Positions 12,614-24,230 of a stretch of 64,000 nt of DNA are shown piece after piece. Each line of letters begins with the position of its first letter. Within the stretch, counting starts at the first letter, position 1. The notes beneath the pieces are model-generated. The model ran no database searches. It was not told the DNA's origin and worked only from the letters and a program-made list of their open reading frames with translations. The DNA is from Heligmosomoides polygyrus polygyrus (Eukaryota; Nematoda; Chromadorea; Rhabditida; Heligmosomidae), in the NCBI GenBank assembly GCA_947396885.1, contig OX377202.1, positions 84,300,408-84,364,407 on the forward strand. Direction: 5' to 3'. Position numbers and translations under genes: made by a program.

Positions 12614-12813
12614 NNNNNNNNNNNNNNNNNNNNNNNNNNNNNNNNNNNNNNNNNNNNNNNNNNNNNNNNNNNNNNNNNNNNNNNNNNNNNNNNNNNNNNN
12701 NNNNNNNNNNNNNNNNNNNNNNNNNNNNNNNNNNNNNNNNNNNNNNNNNNNNNNNNNNNNNNNNNNNNNNNNNNNNNNNNNNNNNNNNNNNNNNNNNNNN
12801 NNNNNNNNNNNNN
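12614..12813. other. Assembly gap (200 N)
   Basis: Exactly 200 unknown bases. Array A runs into the left side. The right side starts inside a segment that recurs at 62072, so both flanks are repetitive and the join may be wrong. Confidence 0.99.
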
Positions 12814-14741
12814 CCAACTCAGGAATTGCTCAAGACTGTCCAGCGAGCCTTTGGAGTACACCGTGCACAATGCATATAGGATCGAACCTATCAACCGAAG
12901 GGGGACAGCTTGTAAAGTGAGCATAATCGCTAATGCTGGGCGGAACACTGGCCGGAAAACCTTCAACCTAGCTAACTGCTCACCTTCTCAACGCATGAGA
13001 CAAAAGCGGACAAAGAACGAAGTTTGCTGCACTGCTAGGAGTAGACAACACAATTTTTTGGTCTTAATTGAGTTCAACAACCCTTTCTAAAAACTGATTA
13101 TGTGTTCAGCATGCTTCTCTATATCGTGTAGTTGTCGAATGCGTAGCACAACCTAACAGGACTTTTCTACATGAGTTTGGAATACACTGTGATCACGATA
13201 GATATTCATTCCGTGTTTGAGAAGATTGATATATGGGAGACTCGAGCCGAAAACCTGAACCAAGAACCTAAATACAGCTCATGCAATGACAAACGCCTTC
13301 TCCCGCTCTTCCACCACACACGCAGGATTTCACTGAGGCCTTTGAAATTGTTTAGCTGATGTTGTCAAACTTCATCCCACTCCATTCGTCCCAGTGCACT
13401 TCATTTCGAAAGCACTCACCTAAGGCAGCCCCACCTTGTACACGACTCTGTGAATCATCGATCGATGAGGCCAGACGAGACGGCTGCCGCATCCTCACCA
13501 AATTACCAGACGAAGGTAGGGAGCGGGGGTCGTCATACGCAGAGCGAAAATCTACCAGTGGCTGGGGAGACAGAAAAAAGGCGCATCTCTCTTTCGAAAA
13601 GTAGATGTTATCTTCGATGTGCGACTGAGAGGTTCCATTTTTGGTCGACTTTTGGCGAAAATTCCGAAAATCGGCCAAAATTCGAACTTCCAATTGTCCC
13701 CAAACTTCCAATCCCATTTAAGCGGAGCTCTGCAGTAGATGGTCGAACGATTTTCTTAATCTGCTATAACGAACCATTTGTAAAGCGGAGATCTTGATGG
13801 CCTGAGACTGCTCCCACAAAATAGTTCCAACCCTACAAGTGCAGCTGAAAATTAGATAGCCCACCTTTCCAAATAACAGCGGATTTGGAATTTTGTGACG
13901 CCGGAGTAACGTTTGAAACCTTTTGTGGCTAATACTTTTCTTCTGTGCTGGATCACTCACAAAGGTGTAACGAATATAAAGGCAGATCTATGGAAGGACC
14001 TCGAAGACCGGCTTCAACGGAAGTGTCGTTCCGTTTTTCGTGCCTAAAACTCCCTTCTTTCCTTTGATGGAGCTTAAGAGGCGTAAAAAACCTATCGTTG
14101 CCGGCCGGGAACCACAAATGCTCATGAGATCGGTCCTGCCAGAAGTACCACGAGCTTCTCACCCGCAAAGTGCCGTTCTAGGCAACCGCGACTTATGTTT
14201 TCGTCGATTCGTCGCGCCATCGGTACCGTCCTGACTAGAGATTCTCCTAGCATATTCCCTATGTCTCTTCACGCCCGCGCTGGTGTCAGTTTGACGCCTG
14301 AGTGACCCCATTGCGTCTACGGCTAAAGGTCAACCGAGGCAGCGGGGCGAGCAGAGCGCCGAGAGGGAGACCCCTCTGATAGGCTCCTACCCAAGATGGC
14401 GACCCAGCGCCAGGATGAGAGAACCCGCTTGTTGCCTGCGTCTCCATGGGTGCGGACACTTTGAGTGAAGGGAAATGAATTTCAGGAAGAAGATCATGTT
14501 CGAACAGTGTTAAGCGTTGCCGAAAGTCACAAGCAGGAGATGCCTGAGCTGATGCTGTTTCCGGAAATAATTATAACGAGTGACTTCAAGAACTGAAGGC
14601 GTACAAGCTGCTCAAATCTCTTTCATTATCCGAATTCTTTCAACGTCGTTTAGATTTGCAATATGCTCAGTTCAATCCAAAGCCGTTAGGTCTGTTTGGT
14701 GTAAATTAGGCGACTCTGCCCTGCAACCACGTAGTATCGAT
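12814..14741 (+). repeat. Segmental direct repeat, copy 1
   Basis: About 1.93 kb matches 62072-64000 in the same orientation, with only scattered substitutions and small indels (offset 49258-49260). It starts at the gap, and copy 2 runs off the window, so neither true end is visible. Apart from the histone H3 remnant I find no convincing gene here. Overlapping open frames on both strands near 13350-13800 look accidental. Confidence 0.93.
14080..14182 (+). pseudogene. Histone H3 pseudogene fragment, copy 1
   Basis: The reading, with frame corrections, follows the middle of histone H3: GVKKP, then an RYRPGT-like stretch, then a decayed LREI, then QKxxELL-RK-PF ending in a TAG codon at 14179-14181. 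H3 is the core nucleosome protein and normally has about 136 residues, so only a quarter remains here. There is a frameshift before the QK motif (copy 1 lacks a base present in copy 2 at 63395) and an in-frame stop. After the stop, homology to the H3 C-terminus fades. The histone H4 remnant lies 740 bp downstream on the same strand, so this looks like a dead histone cluster. Confidence 0.72.
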
Positions 14742-14846
14742 GGCTGACACGCGAGCGCTGCGCGGTCATCGATAAGTGGAGCTGTGCGGAGCCTGCTAGC
14801 GAAGGGTCCCCGCGTGATAACCCGGGATTGATCCGCCGCGGACTAG

Positions 14847-14855
14847 TATATATAA
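14847..14855 (+). promoter_or_regulatory. TATA box of the histone H4 pseudogene
   Basis: TATATATAA lies about 70 bp upstream of the former H4 start codon, in a GC-rich flank, as in histone gene promoters. Its activity is unknown. Confidence 0.55.
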
Positions 14856-14916
14856 GCGGCGTGGAAGCGCACTCGACCACATCTCATTCGTGAATGCGAC
14901 ACAACCGTCTCGTCGC

Positions 14917-15149
14917 TTGTCTGAACAAAGTTAAAGAGGCAAGGGACTTGGCAATGGAGAGGCCAAGCGCCATCGCAAGGTGCTTCGTGACGACATCCAG
15001 AGAATCATCAAGCCAGCCATTCGTCGTCTCGTGGTGGAGTGAAGCGCACCAGCGGTCTCATCTACAAGGTGACCCGCGGAGTCCTCAAAGTGTTTTTTGG
15101 GAACGTGATCTATGATGCGGTCGTTGTCTTCGGAGCAGCAGCTCGTTAA
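14917..15149 (+). pseudogene. Histone H4 pseudogene
   Basis: Translation gives the H4 core almost unbroken: [18 protein letters not shown], then [13 protein letters not shown], then after a frameshift [20 protein letters not shown] and GNVIYDAV. H4 is the most conserved core histone (about 103 residues). The damage is clear: the start codon position reads TTG (14917-14919), a TAA replaces codon 6 (14932-14934), about 7 nt are missing after AIRRL where ARRG should be, and the C-terminal third (TVTAMDVVYALKRQG) survives at best as a weak trace beyond 15149. A TATA box precedes it. Copy 2 of the surrounding segment reaches the window end before this gene. Confidence 0.88.
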
Positions 15150-15180
15150 CGATGCCGTTGCCACCACCGACGCCGGTGCT

Positions 15181-16660
15181 CCGGCTGCTCTCCTCGCTAT
15201 CGTTACCCATTCTGTAGCCGCTGGGATTGTTGGTGTTCATTTCACAGCCAATCTCCGTCACCGCCACACTCGTAAGATTGACTGGAATAGTTGTTGCTTA
15301 TTCCTGACGAGAAACTGTGGCGCGAGGCTACAACGAATACCCTTTAGTGTGGTGGGAATTAAGTCAGTTTACACTAGCGATCTCTGAGCTTGTGCTCAGC
15401 TCCACCTGGCCTAGCTAAGACAGTCGTCTAGACCCAACTCCTTTGGCGCAATGGAACATCGTTGTGATGTACTGAAGAGCAGCGGGGGAAGCCTGCTGTT
15501 ATTATACGAACCCATTCGGCTGCAAATCAGAATGTCTAATCGATTACGAGAGAGCTAGAGAGGAGCACCAACTCTCCTAAAATTACATTCAATGATTGAG
15601 CGCTCTTGACTAAATAGATGCCCGTTCACTTCCTTTTTCAGTACATCTTGCTCACGACACACTTTTCTACCTGGAAGGAGAGGTATATGTCCCTGAAATT
15701 ATGGACTTGTGTTATATAAAATTTCGCGATTTAATCACTAACCACCACTTGAATGGATTCCCCAGAATTTTTTTTTTATAAGCACTCTTCCAGCCAATAT
15801 GATGGACTCGCAGCGGAAGGATGGACGATGGACTTCCCCTGGAAATCATTACCTCCCATCTTTATGAAACATAAAAAAACGAAAGTAGTACCTGACAAAA
15901 ATCCAAGCCCATCACACAGAAAAAATTCCTGCTAGCAACATGATTTAGGCGTATCGTATTCAGAATTTCCGCTTGTTCATGAGAACAAAAGTAAAATCTA
16001 CCCGACGCCCGCCCCTAGACGGTTAAAATTCTGCCACAAAAACTCTAAGCCTTGAACAGTACACACGGAAAAATTCATGATTTTCTGAATCGAACAGTTT
16101 GAATTGACCTTTGGCCGACGTTCAACCAACGCCATTGGATTAACGGAATTGAACGTACACAGAAATATTCATAAATCGGCTAATTTTTAGAATGTCAGTA
16201 ATCCCGCTAGACATAGGAATCGATTTGCAGGAAGGGGTCTTCACGCCCGGCCGAGTAGCTTCGATTTCTGGCCGTCCTCGGCAAAAAGCGACCAGGAATC
16301 TAAAATCTGTTGAATTAGACTAAATCGACCAGTGCGAGCAGGAGCAGTTCACATGGAGAGAACGAGGTACTCCTCAAAAATAGAGAAAATAGCCTCATTC
16401 TAATTATGCAACTAACTTCCAACGAACTGCTAAATGCCTTCATTTTCATGGGGAATAACCCTGAAAAGCACTTTCTCAGGCTTTCGGGTGTATCCCTACA
16501 CTTTTCATACACTACCCCGAGCTCCTCCAGGATACGTCCAGCAGCACGTCCAAAGACGGGCTCAAAATCGGCTTCTCACAGCTCCAAAATCAAGCCAAAA
16601 AGGTCCATCTGCGGCCGAGGGGTGCGGTAACAAACATCTCAGTAAGATGACTAAGTGGCG
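15181..16660. other. No supported gene
   Basis: Moderately AT-rich DNA. I see no coding-like exon, RNA gene or tandem repeat in it. Confidence 0.5.
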
Positions 16661-16667
16661 GCGGCCT

Positions 16668-16733
16668 CAGAAAGGCGCCGGCGCCCTCCTCGACCGACTC
16701 TGAGCCAAACAGGAAGGCGCCGGCGCCTTTCTG
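16668..16733. repeat. GC-rich inverted repeat (18-bp arms)
   Basis: CAGAAAGGCGCCGGCGCC (16668-16685) is repeated inverted at 16716-16733 around a 30-bp loop. Weaker inverted similarity (GTAAGATGA / CTATCTTAC) extends outside, so it may be a small fold-back element. Confidence 0.8.
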
Positions 16734-16790
16734 GGGTTCACTATCTTACTTATTAGGAAAGATACTAGACCCGAAATGGGCCTAAATTAC

Positions 16791-17545
16791 CAAATTATAT
16801 ATCAGTAAATCCGGAAAATTCGTCCCGTCCTAAAAATCTAACTCTTAGCACACCAAACGCTAAACGAATGCAGTTATCTAATTTTTCGACCCCCTAAGAG
16901 CATTTCGAAAGTGAAGTTGGAGAATTTCGCGATTTTGTGGCTGTTGGCTGACACAGCACCATATGCCATGCCCTCTACTTTTCTTCACGAAGCTAAAATT
17001 TTTTATTTATTTTTTATTATTAGGCAATTTTTAAATAATTCAAACAGCAAATTATATATCAATAAATCCGGAAAATTCGCCCCGTCCTAAAAATCTAACT
17101 CTTAGCGCACCAAACGCTAAACGAATGCAGTTATCTAATTTTTCGACCCCCTAAGAGCATTTCGAAAGTGAAGTTGGAAAATTTAGCGATTGTGTGGCTG
17201 TTGGCTGCCCCAGCACCATATGCCATGCCCTCTACTTTTCTTCACGAAGCTAAAATTTTTTATTTTTTATTTTTATTTTTAGGCAATTTTTAAATAATTC
17301 AAACAGCAAACTATATATCAATAAATTCGGAAAATTCGCCCCGTCCTAAAAATCTAACTCTTAGCGCACCAAACGCTAAACGAATACAGTTATCTAATTT
17401 TTCGACCCCCTAAGAGCATTTCGAAAGTGAAGTTGGAAAATTTAGCGATTTTGTGGCTGTTGGCTGCCCCAGCACCATATGCCATGCCCTCTACTTTTCT
17501 TCACGAAGCTAAAATTTTTTATTTATTTTTTATTATTAGGCAAAC
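16791..17545 (+). repeat. Tandem repeat, 257-259 bp x 3
   Basis: Three head-to-tail units start at 16791, 17049 and 17308, each beginning AAATTATATATCA or close to it and ending in a T/A-rich tract before TTAGGCAA. They are about 95% identical by eye. Confidence 0.9.
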
Positions 17546-17693
17546 TTCAAACAATTTCTTTATTGTAATTGTGAACAATAGGAGAAGAGCACAATAACGG
17601 CTGTTACGCCCTTGTAACCGCAGACAGCCAGATATACCTGTATTGAAGGGCTCATAAGTGCGGTATTCAGCGTAGCCGCCAGCGCTCGCCTGC

Positions 17694-17753
17694 CATCGAG
17701 CCCCATTGGACGTTGCCTATCAGCTAAATCAGCTGATCCAATGGGGCTCGATG
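17694..17753. repeat. Perfect 17-bp inverted repeat
   Basis: CATCGAGCCCCATTGGA at 17694-17710 is exactly inverted at 17737-17753. The 26-bp loop holds a second small palindrome (CAGCT...AGCTG). Confidence 0.85.
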
Positions 17754-18630
17754 CCGGTCTTGATGCGCCGACGGTGATTGGCCGTGGTAACGCGGCCAGG
17801 TCAGCTTCATCATTTCCTATTGGGCCGTCTTATAAGCACGCAATTGGGCCATCTATTGATCGAATCGGACTCCACATTGGCCACTGCACCATGGGCTGCT
17901 GAGATAAAAGCAATCATTCAGCCACTTCTCAGGTACCGCCGCGATGTAAAACTGAGCATCCAACACATGCTAATGCCCTACTTGTGACTGCCATATGAAC
18001 TCAACAACAATGTAGAATTATAAGCGATGCAATTTATTTATTACTGAGAAAATAGAATTTTTTATGACAGCAGAAACATTCCAGAATCGCACAAATGTAC
18101 GGCGATGATGAAGTGTGACCCGCAAAGAACTCGAAGAAATGCAAGCTCTGTCGGTGAAGAAACACTCAGGCGGCCGAAGGGAGAACACACCACCGCTGGC
18201 AGCACATCACGTTGGGCACACCTGATTGAGTAGCCAACTAATGAGTAGTCAATCAACATGGCTAAACTGGTCTAGGCAGCTGAGAGCCACGATTCCTTAC
18301 CCCTTTCTCTTCGTCCTCCTCCTATCGCTGCTTCTGATCCTGCATTGCCCTCCCTTCATCGAGTCACGCCAGTGCTGCCGGTCCAACTTCAACGGGCATT
18401 CTAGCCGGTCCGGAATACCAACTCTTTAAAGACGCTTAACAATTATTTCGAATTCTTAAAAAAACCAGGTGAGTACGTGGTCCTTCCTCGTTTCCTACCT
18501 CTCTAAGCGATCCAGAAATGAACAGCTGTGGAATAGTGTCCGCTGCTGGATTTCAGATCTCTCTATCGACACCAGGAATTCCGAGGGCTCCACTCTGAAA
18601 TTGTACAAAAAATTTTAAAACGAAGAGTAA
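17754..18630. other. No supported gene
   Basis: A strong splice-donor-like CCAG/GTGAGT sits at 18469 and a hydrophobic open frame at 18226-18429, but no partner exon could be placed. Confidence 0.4.
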
Positions 18631-18721
18631 AGAATAGAGATAGTGGCGCATGCCTGAGGGGTTCGATGGCAGTAAAGGACTGCTATCGAGCTCCTCAGGC
18701 ATGCGCCACTATCTCCATTCT
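18631..18721 (+). ncRNA. Candidate hairpin RNA or fold-back MITE
   Basis: The arms 18637-18673 and 18679-18715 pair over 37 positions around a 5-nt loop (AAAGG). The three positions that differ are all G-U wobbles when the plus strand is transcribed. After one mismatch the stem continues with AGAAT/ATTCT (18631-18635 and 18717-18721). The size suits a miRNA precursor, but the lack of bulges is also typical of a young fold-back transposon. No genomic duplicate is seen in the window. Confidence 0.4.
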
Positions 18722-19735
18722 AACGAGTTTTCAGCTCTCGCGGAGGCCATTTGAGCTCATATTCGACTGATACAGCGACATGCTCAGATGAGTCTGATCT
18801 AAGAACTGACTCTGCCGAATCAGCCCGTTCCGCAACTGCGCTTTCACGGGCCGTTTTGGAAGCAACCTCCAAAATTCATAAGTTTTGCCAAAAATGAAGC
18901 CTTTCAAAAATATAAGAACTGCTGCCAATCGCTTTTAATCGCGTGTTTCATCGCGTCTTCGCAGCGACAAAGCCGACGCTATTCGATTCTTGCAGGACAC
19001 GCCATGCATTCAAATCTACGAGGCTCGGAATTGAATCGCCACCTGATGTCCAATGTATGGGAGATGCTCCACCAATTTTTGATAATAGTCGCTCATGCCG
19101 GCCCCACAGGAAGGTGGTACACGCCAGCCAACTGCAAGTAATTAGGGAACCGGCTGAACACGCTGCTGTAGATGGCATCTCTCTTCGAGGCGACCTGATT
19201 GGGCTAGGTGCCTGCAATCACCATCGCAGCACATCACACAAGTAAGAGGCAATTGGCTTGCACATGAGCCGAACCAGGAGGCCTGTGCGATGTGCGAGCT
19301 AGAACGAAGCTAGCTACTACTGCTCTACAGCGCTTGACTCCTCTCTAATTAACAAAATCATAACAACAAGGCGATTACAGAAAATAGTCGCAACCAGCAA
19401 ATTCCTCAATCACTCATCTCCAACCAAAAAACAGAAGGAGATGACCATGACCAACGGAGTGCAAAAGGAATAATTAGGCCTCCTGCTAGCTCAGTGTTGG
19501 CAAGAGCAAATCTGTGTGTAGTCCAACGGCCATCAAAGAGATCGGAATCGACCTCTCAGCGGCCTCAACACCCGTTTCAGCAGTGGGGACTGCTAGCTCG
19601 GGTGCAAACTGGGTGCATCGTTGCAAAACAATGCGTCATCCCAAAGCTACCACTGCGTCAACAACCCCCATCCACATATTCCGATGACCTCACCACAGTT
19701 TCGGCGGCCACCGAATATGTGCAACGATACGTTTC
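18722..19735. other. No supported gene
   Basis: Open frames on both strands at 18943-19245 lack recognisable features. Confidence 0.4.
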
Positions 19736-19757
19736 CTCAAACTTGGGTAATTAAACC
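19736..19757 (-). pseudogene. Truncated SL1 RNA gene: leader exon only
   Basis: The 22-nt leader and its upstream flank are intact, but the sequence after the leader's final G no longer matches any SL RNA: no GT donor, no Sm site, no hairpin. The array ends at this exon border. Confidence 0.85.
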
Positions 19758-20334
19758 AAAGCTGAAGGTGTGCTGCGTGACAACTAGCTGGGCGAACCCT
19801 TATCGCAGTCCGGCGCCGCGGTGGATGGTTGGAACCCGTCTCAGTGCAACCAAGCGGCTTGCACTAAAGCTTCTACTCAGCCGCGGTATTCATCGCCTTC
19901 CTCGAGGGGGAATGCCACTCCGGAGGGAGTACTCGAATATGTACAGCAAGCACCGCACGAGAAAATAATTTTCTTTTCGAAATTCTTTCCTCTCGGTCGC
20001 GCCATTAAATTCCTTCTGTTTCTGAGTAGACGTATAGATTCCCGTAGGAGTGCGAGCTGTGAAACGAAGGCACGGACTGGGACTATGGATTTTGTAGAGG
20101 AGTGTGAAGGTGGTGGAAGGACGGCGTCCAGACGGCGAATACGCAGCAAGATCCTCGTCCTGGCAGCCGTCCTGTCGTCCCTCGACCCGCTGCTGCTCGC
20201 AGTCGCGGGCTGGACGAAGGCTAGGATGAGTAGGAGGTCCCGGCTTGCTTCCCTGACAAGATCCAGCGACGTGCAAGGCAAGGATCACCTGTTCACCACT
20301 CGCCATGTGTGCGACTAGCGCAGCACACACGTTC

Positions 20335-20453
20335 GCTTACGGCCATACCACGTTGAAAGCACGCCATCCCGTCCGATCTGGCAAGTTAAGCAACGTTGGG
20401 CCTGGTTAGTACTTGGATCGGAGACGGCTTGGGAATCCCAGGTGTCGTAAGCT
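20335..20453 (+). rRNA. 5S ribosomal RNA, array B copy 1
   Basis: Same 119-nt sequence as the array A genes, now on plus, with TTTT directly after the 3' end. Confidence 0.97.
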
Positions 20454-20784
20454 TTTGCGTATTTCAACAAAAAAAAACATTGATCACTGGGAAGCTTTTT
20501 CCTCTTGCCAAAAAAAGAAAACATTTTATACTATTTGATCTTTGCGGAGCGTTTCTTCAACGATTTCTAACGTTCGATTCAATTTATTCTAAAAAATTCA
20601 AGCTACTTTTAAAATTTAATTAGTTTTTCATGTTCTTCGGTCACTCTACTCTTCAAAAATCCATTGCGGACACACGCTTTCTATGGCAATTCCCTCCACC
20701 AGGCCCTCGTTACGTGAAGCCGCTCACCAGCACGTTTCTTCGAGAAACGTAGCGTTCCAGCCCATTCATTGGTTAGTGATTGTT

Positions 20785-20876
20785 CTCTCCTTTGAGGAGA
20801 GGTTTCCAAAATTTGTCTGACCACAATGTGAATTGGGTCGGATCTTAAAAGTACCTCAAACTTGGGTAATTAAACC
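20785..20876 (-). ncRNA. SL1 spliced-leader RNA, array B copy 1
   Basis: Leader at 20876-20855, GT donor, Sm site and hairpin as in array A. Confidence 0.96.
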
Positions 20877-21453
20877 AAAGCTGATGGTGTGCTGCGTGAC
20901 AACTAGCTAGGCGAACCCTTATCGCAGTCCGGCGCCGCGGTGGATGGTTGGATCCCGTCTCAGTGCAACCAAGCGGCTTGCACTAAAGCTTCTACTCAGC
21001 CGCGGTATTCATCGCCTTCCTCGAGGGGGAATGCCACTCCGGAGGGAGTACTCGAATATGTACAGCAAGCACCGCACGAGAAAATAATTTTCTTTTCGAA
21101 ATTCTTTCCTCTCGGTCGCGCCATTAAATTCCTTCTGTTTCTGAGTAGACGTATAGATTCCCGTAGGAGTGCGAGCTGTGAAACGAAGGCACGGACTGGG
21201 ACTATGGATTTTGTAGAGGAGTGTGAAGGTGGTGGAAGGACGGCGTCCAGACGGCGAATACGCAGCAAGATCCTCGTCCTGGCAGCCGTCCTGTCGTCCC
21301 TCGACCCGCTGCTGCTCGCAGTCGCGGGCTGGACGAAGGCTAGGATGAGTAGGAGGTCCCGGCTTGCTTCCCTGACAAGATCCAGCGACGTGCAAGGCAA
21401 GGATCACCTGTTCACCACTCGCCATGTGTGCGACTAGCGCAGCACACACGTTC

Positions 21454-21572
21454 GCTTACGGCCATACCACGTTGAAAGCACGCCATCCCGTCCGATCTGG
21501 CAAGTTAAGCAACGTTGGGCCTGGTTAGTACTTGGATCGGAGACGGCTTGGGAATCCCAGGTGTCGTAAGCT
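21454..21572 (+). rRNA. 5S ribosomal RNA, array B copy 2
   Basis: Full-length copy in a type 1 unit. Confidence 0.97.
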
Positions 21573-21902
21573 TTTGCGTATTTCAACAAAAAAAACATTG
21601 ATCACTGGGAAGCTTTTTCCTCTTGCCAAAAAAAGAAAACATTTTATACTATTTGATCTTTGCGGAGCGTTTCTTCAACGATTTCTAACGTTCGATTCAA
21701 TTTATTCTAAAAAATTCAAGCTACTTTTAAAATTTAATTAGTTTTTCATGTTCTTCGGTCACTCTACTCTTCAAAAATCCATTGCGGACACACGCTTTCT
21801 ATGGCAATTCCCTCCACCAGGCCCTCGTTACGTGAAGCCGCTCACCAGCACGTTTCTTCGAGAAACGTAGCGTTCCAGCCCATTCATTGGTTAGTGATTG
21901 TT

Positions 21903-21994
21903 CTCTCCTTTGAGGAGAGGTTTCCAAAATTTGTCTGACCACAATGTGAATTGGGTCGGATCTTAAAAGTACCTCAAACTTGGGTAATTAAACC
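21903..21994 (-). ncRNA. SL1 spliced-leader RNA, array B copy 2
   Basis: Complete copy in a type 1 unit. Confidence 0.96.
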
Positions 21995-22571
21995 AAAGCT
22001 GATGGTGTGCTGCGTGACAACTAGCTAGGCGAACCCTTATCGCAGTCCGGCGCCGCGGTGGATGGTTGGATCCCGTCTCAGTGCAACCAAGCGGCTTGCA
22101 CTAAAGCTTCTACTCAGCCGCGGTATTCATCGCCTTCCTCGAGGGGGAATGCCACTCCGGAGGGAGTACTCGAATATGTACAGCAAGCACCGCACGAGAA
22201 AATAATTTTCTTTTCGAAATTCTTTCCTCTCGGTCGCGCCATTAAATTCCTTCTGTTTCTGAGTAGACGTATAGATTCCCGTAGGAGTGCGAGCTGTGAA
22301 ACGAAGGCACGGACTGGGACTATGGATTTTGTAGAGGAGTGTGAAGGTGGTGGAAGGACGGCGTCCAGACGGCGAATACGCAGCAAGATCCTCGTCCTGG
22401 CAGCCGTCCTGTCGTCCCTCGACCCGCTGCTGCTCGCAGTCGCGGGCTGGACGAAGGCTAGGATGAGTAGGAGGTCCCGGCTTGCTTCCCTGACAAGATC
22501 CAGCGACGTGCAAGGCAAGGATCACCTGTTCACCACTCGCCATGTGTGCGACTAGCGCAGCACACACGTTC

Positions 22572-22690
22572 GCTTACGGCCATACCACGTTGAAAGCACG
22601 CCATCCCGTCCGATCTGGCAAGTTAAGCAACGTTGGGCCTGGTTAGTACTTGGATCGGAGACGGCTTGGGAATCCCAGGTGTCGTAAGCT
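22572..22690 (+). rRNA. 5S ribosomal RNA, array B copy 3
   Basis: Full-length copy, exactly 1118 bp from copy 2. Confidence 0.97.
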
Positions 22691-23020
22691 TTTGCGTATT
22701 TCAACAAAAAAAACATTGATCACTGGGAAGCTTTTTCCTCTTGCCAAAAAAAGAAAACATTTTATACTATTTGATCTTTGCGGAGCGTTTCTTCAACGAT
22801 TTCTAACGTTCGATTCAATTTATTCTAAAAAATTCAAGCTACTTTTAAAATTTAATTAGTTTTTCATGTTCTTCGGTCACTCTACTCTTCAAAAATCCAT
22901 TGCGGACACACGCTTTCTATGGCAATTCCCTCCACCAGGCCCTCGTTACGTGAAGCCGCTCACCAGCACGTTTCTTCGAGAAACGTAGCGTTCCAGCCCA
23001 TTCATTGGTTAGTGATTGTT

Positions 23021-23112
23021 CTCTCCTTTGAGGAGAGGTTTCCAAAATTTGTCTGACCACAATGTGAATTGGGTCGGATCTTAAAAGTACCTCAAACTTG
23101 GGTAATTAAACC
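23021..23112 (-). ncRNA. SL1 spliced-leader RNA, array B copy 3
   Basis: Complete copy. Confidence 0.96.
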
Positions 23113-23689
23113 AAAGCTGATGGTGTGCTGCGTGACAACTAGCTAGGCGAACCCTTATCGCAGTCCGGCGCCGCGGTGGATGGTTGGATCCCGTCTCAGT
23201 GCAACCAAGCGGCTTGCACTAAAGCTTCTACTCAGCCGCGGTATTCATCGCCTTCCTCGAGGGGGAATGCCACTCCGGAGGGAGTACTCGAATATGTACA
23301 GCAAGCACCGCACGAGAAAATAATTTTCTTTTCGAAATTCTTTCCTCTCGGTCGCGCCATTAAATTCCTTCTGTTTCTGAGTAGACGTATAGATTCCCGT
23401 AGGAGTGCGAGCTGTGAAACGAAGGCACGGACTGGGACTATGGATTTTGTAGAGGAGTGTGAAGGTGGTGGAAGGACGGCGTCCAGACGGCGAATACGCA
23501 GCAAGATCCTCGTCCTGGCAGCCGTCCTGTCGTCCCTCGACCCGCTGCTGCTCGCAGTCGCGGGCTGGACGAAGGCTAGGATGAGTAGGAGGTCCCGGCT
23601 TGCTTCCCTGACAAGATCCAGCGACGTGCAAGGCAAGGATCACCTGTTCACCACTCGCCATGTGTGCGACTAGCGCAGCACACACGTTC

Positions 23690-23808
23690 GCTTACGGCCA
23701 TACCACGTTGAAAGCACGCCATCCCGTCCGATCTGGCAAGTTAAGCAACGTTGGGCCTGGTTAGTACTTGGATCGGAGACGGCTTGGGAATCCCAGGTGT
23801 CGTAAGCT
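23690..23808 (+). rRNA. 5S ribosomal RNA, array B copy 4
   Basis: Full-length copy, last one flanked by pure type 1 spacer. Confidence 0.97.
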
Positions 23809-24138
23809 TTTGCGTATTTCAACAAAAAAAACATTGATCACTGGGAAGCTTTTTCCTCTTGCCAAAAAAAGAAAACATTTTATACTATTTGATCTTTGCG
23901 GAGCGTTTCTTCAACGATTTCTAACGTTCGATTCAATTTATTCTAAAAAATTCAAGCTACTTTTAAAATTTAATTAGTTTTTCATGTTCTTCGGTCACTC
24001 TACTCTTCAAAAATCCATTGCGGACACACGCTTTCTATGGCAATTCCCTCCACCAGGCCCTCGTTACGTGAAGCCGCTCACCAGCACGTTTCTTCGAGAA
24101 ACGTAGCGTTCCAGCCCATTCATTGGTTAGTGATTGTT

Positions 24139-24230
24139 CTCTCCTTTGAGGAGAGGTTTCCAAAATTTGTCTGACCACAATGTGAATTGGGTCGGATCTT
24201 AAAAGTACCTCAAACTTGGGTAATTAAACC
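24139..24230 (-). ncRNA. SL1 spliced-leader RNA, array B copy 4
   Basis: Complete copy, just left of the mosaic spacer tract. Confidence 0.96.

Noticed and set aside
12496..12966. 156-codon minus-strand frame
   Set aside because: Most of it is the run of N; it carries no information.
13352..13797. Overlapping 115-121-codon frames on opposite strands
   Set aside because: Both occur in the two copies of the segmental repeat, but neither shows domains, and the neighbouring histone remnants indicate decayed DNA.
18226..18429. Hydrophobic 67-codon frame ahead of a good splice donor at 18469
   Set aside because: It ends in a stop before the donor and no continuation exon fits; hydrophobicity alone is not evidence of a gene.
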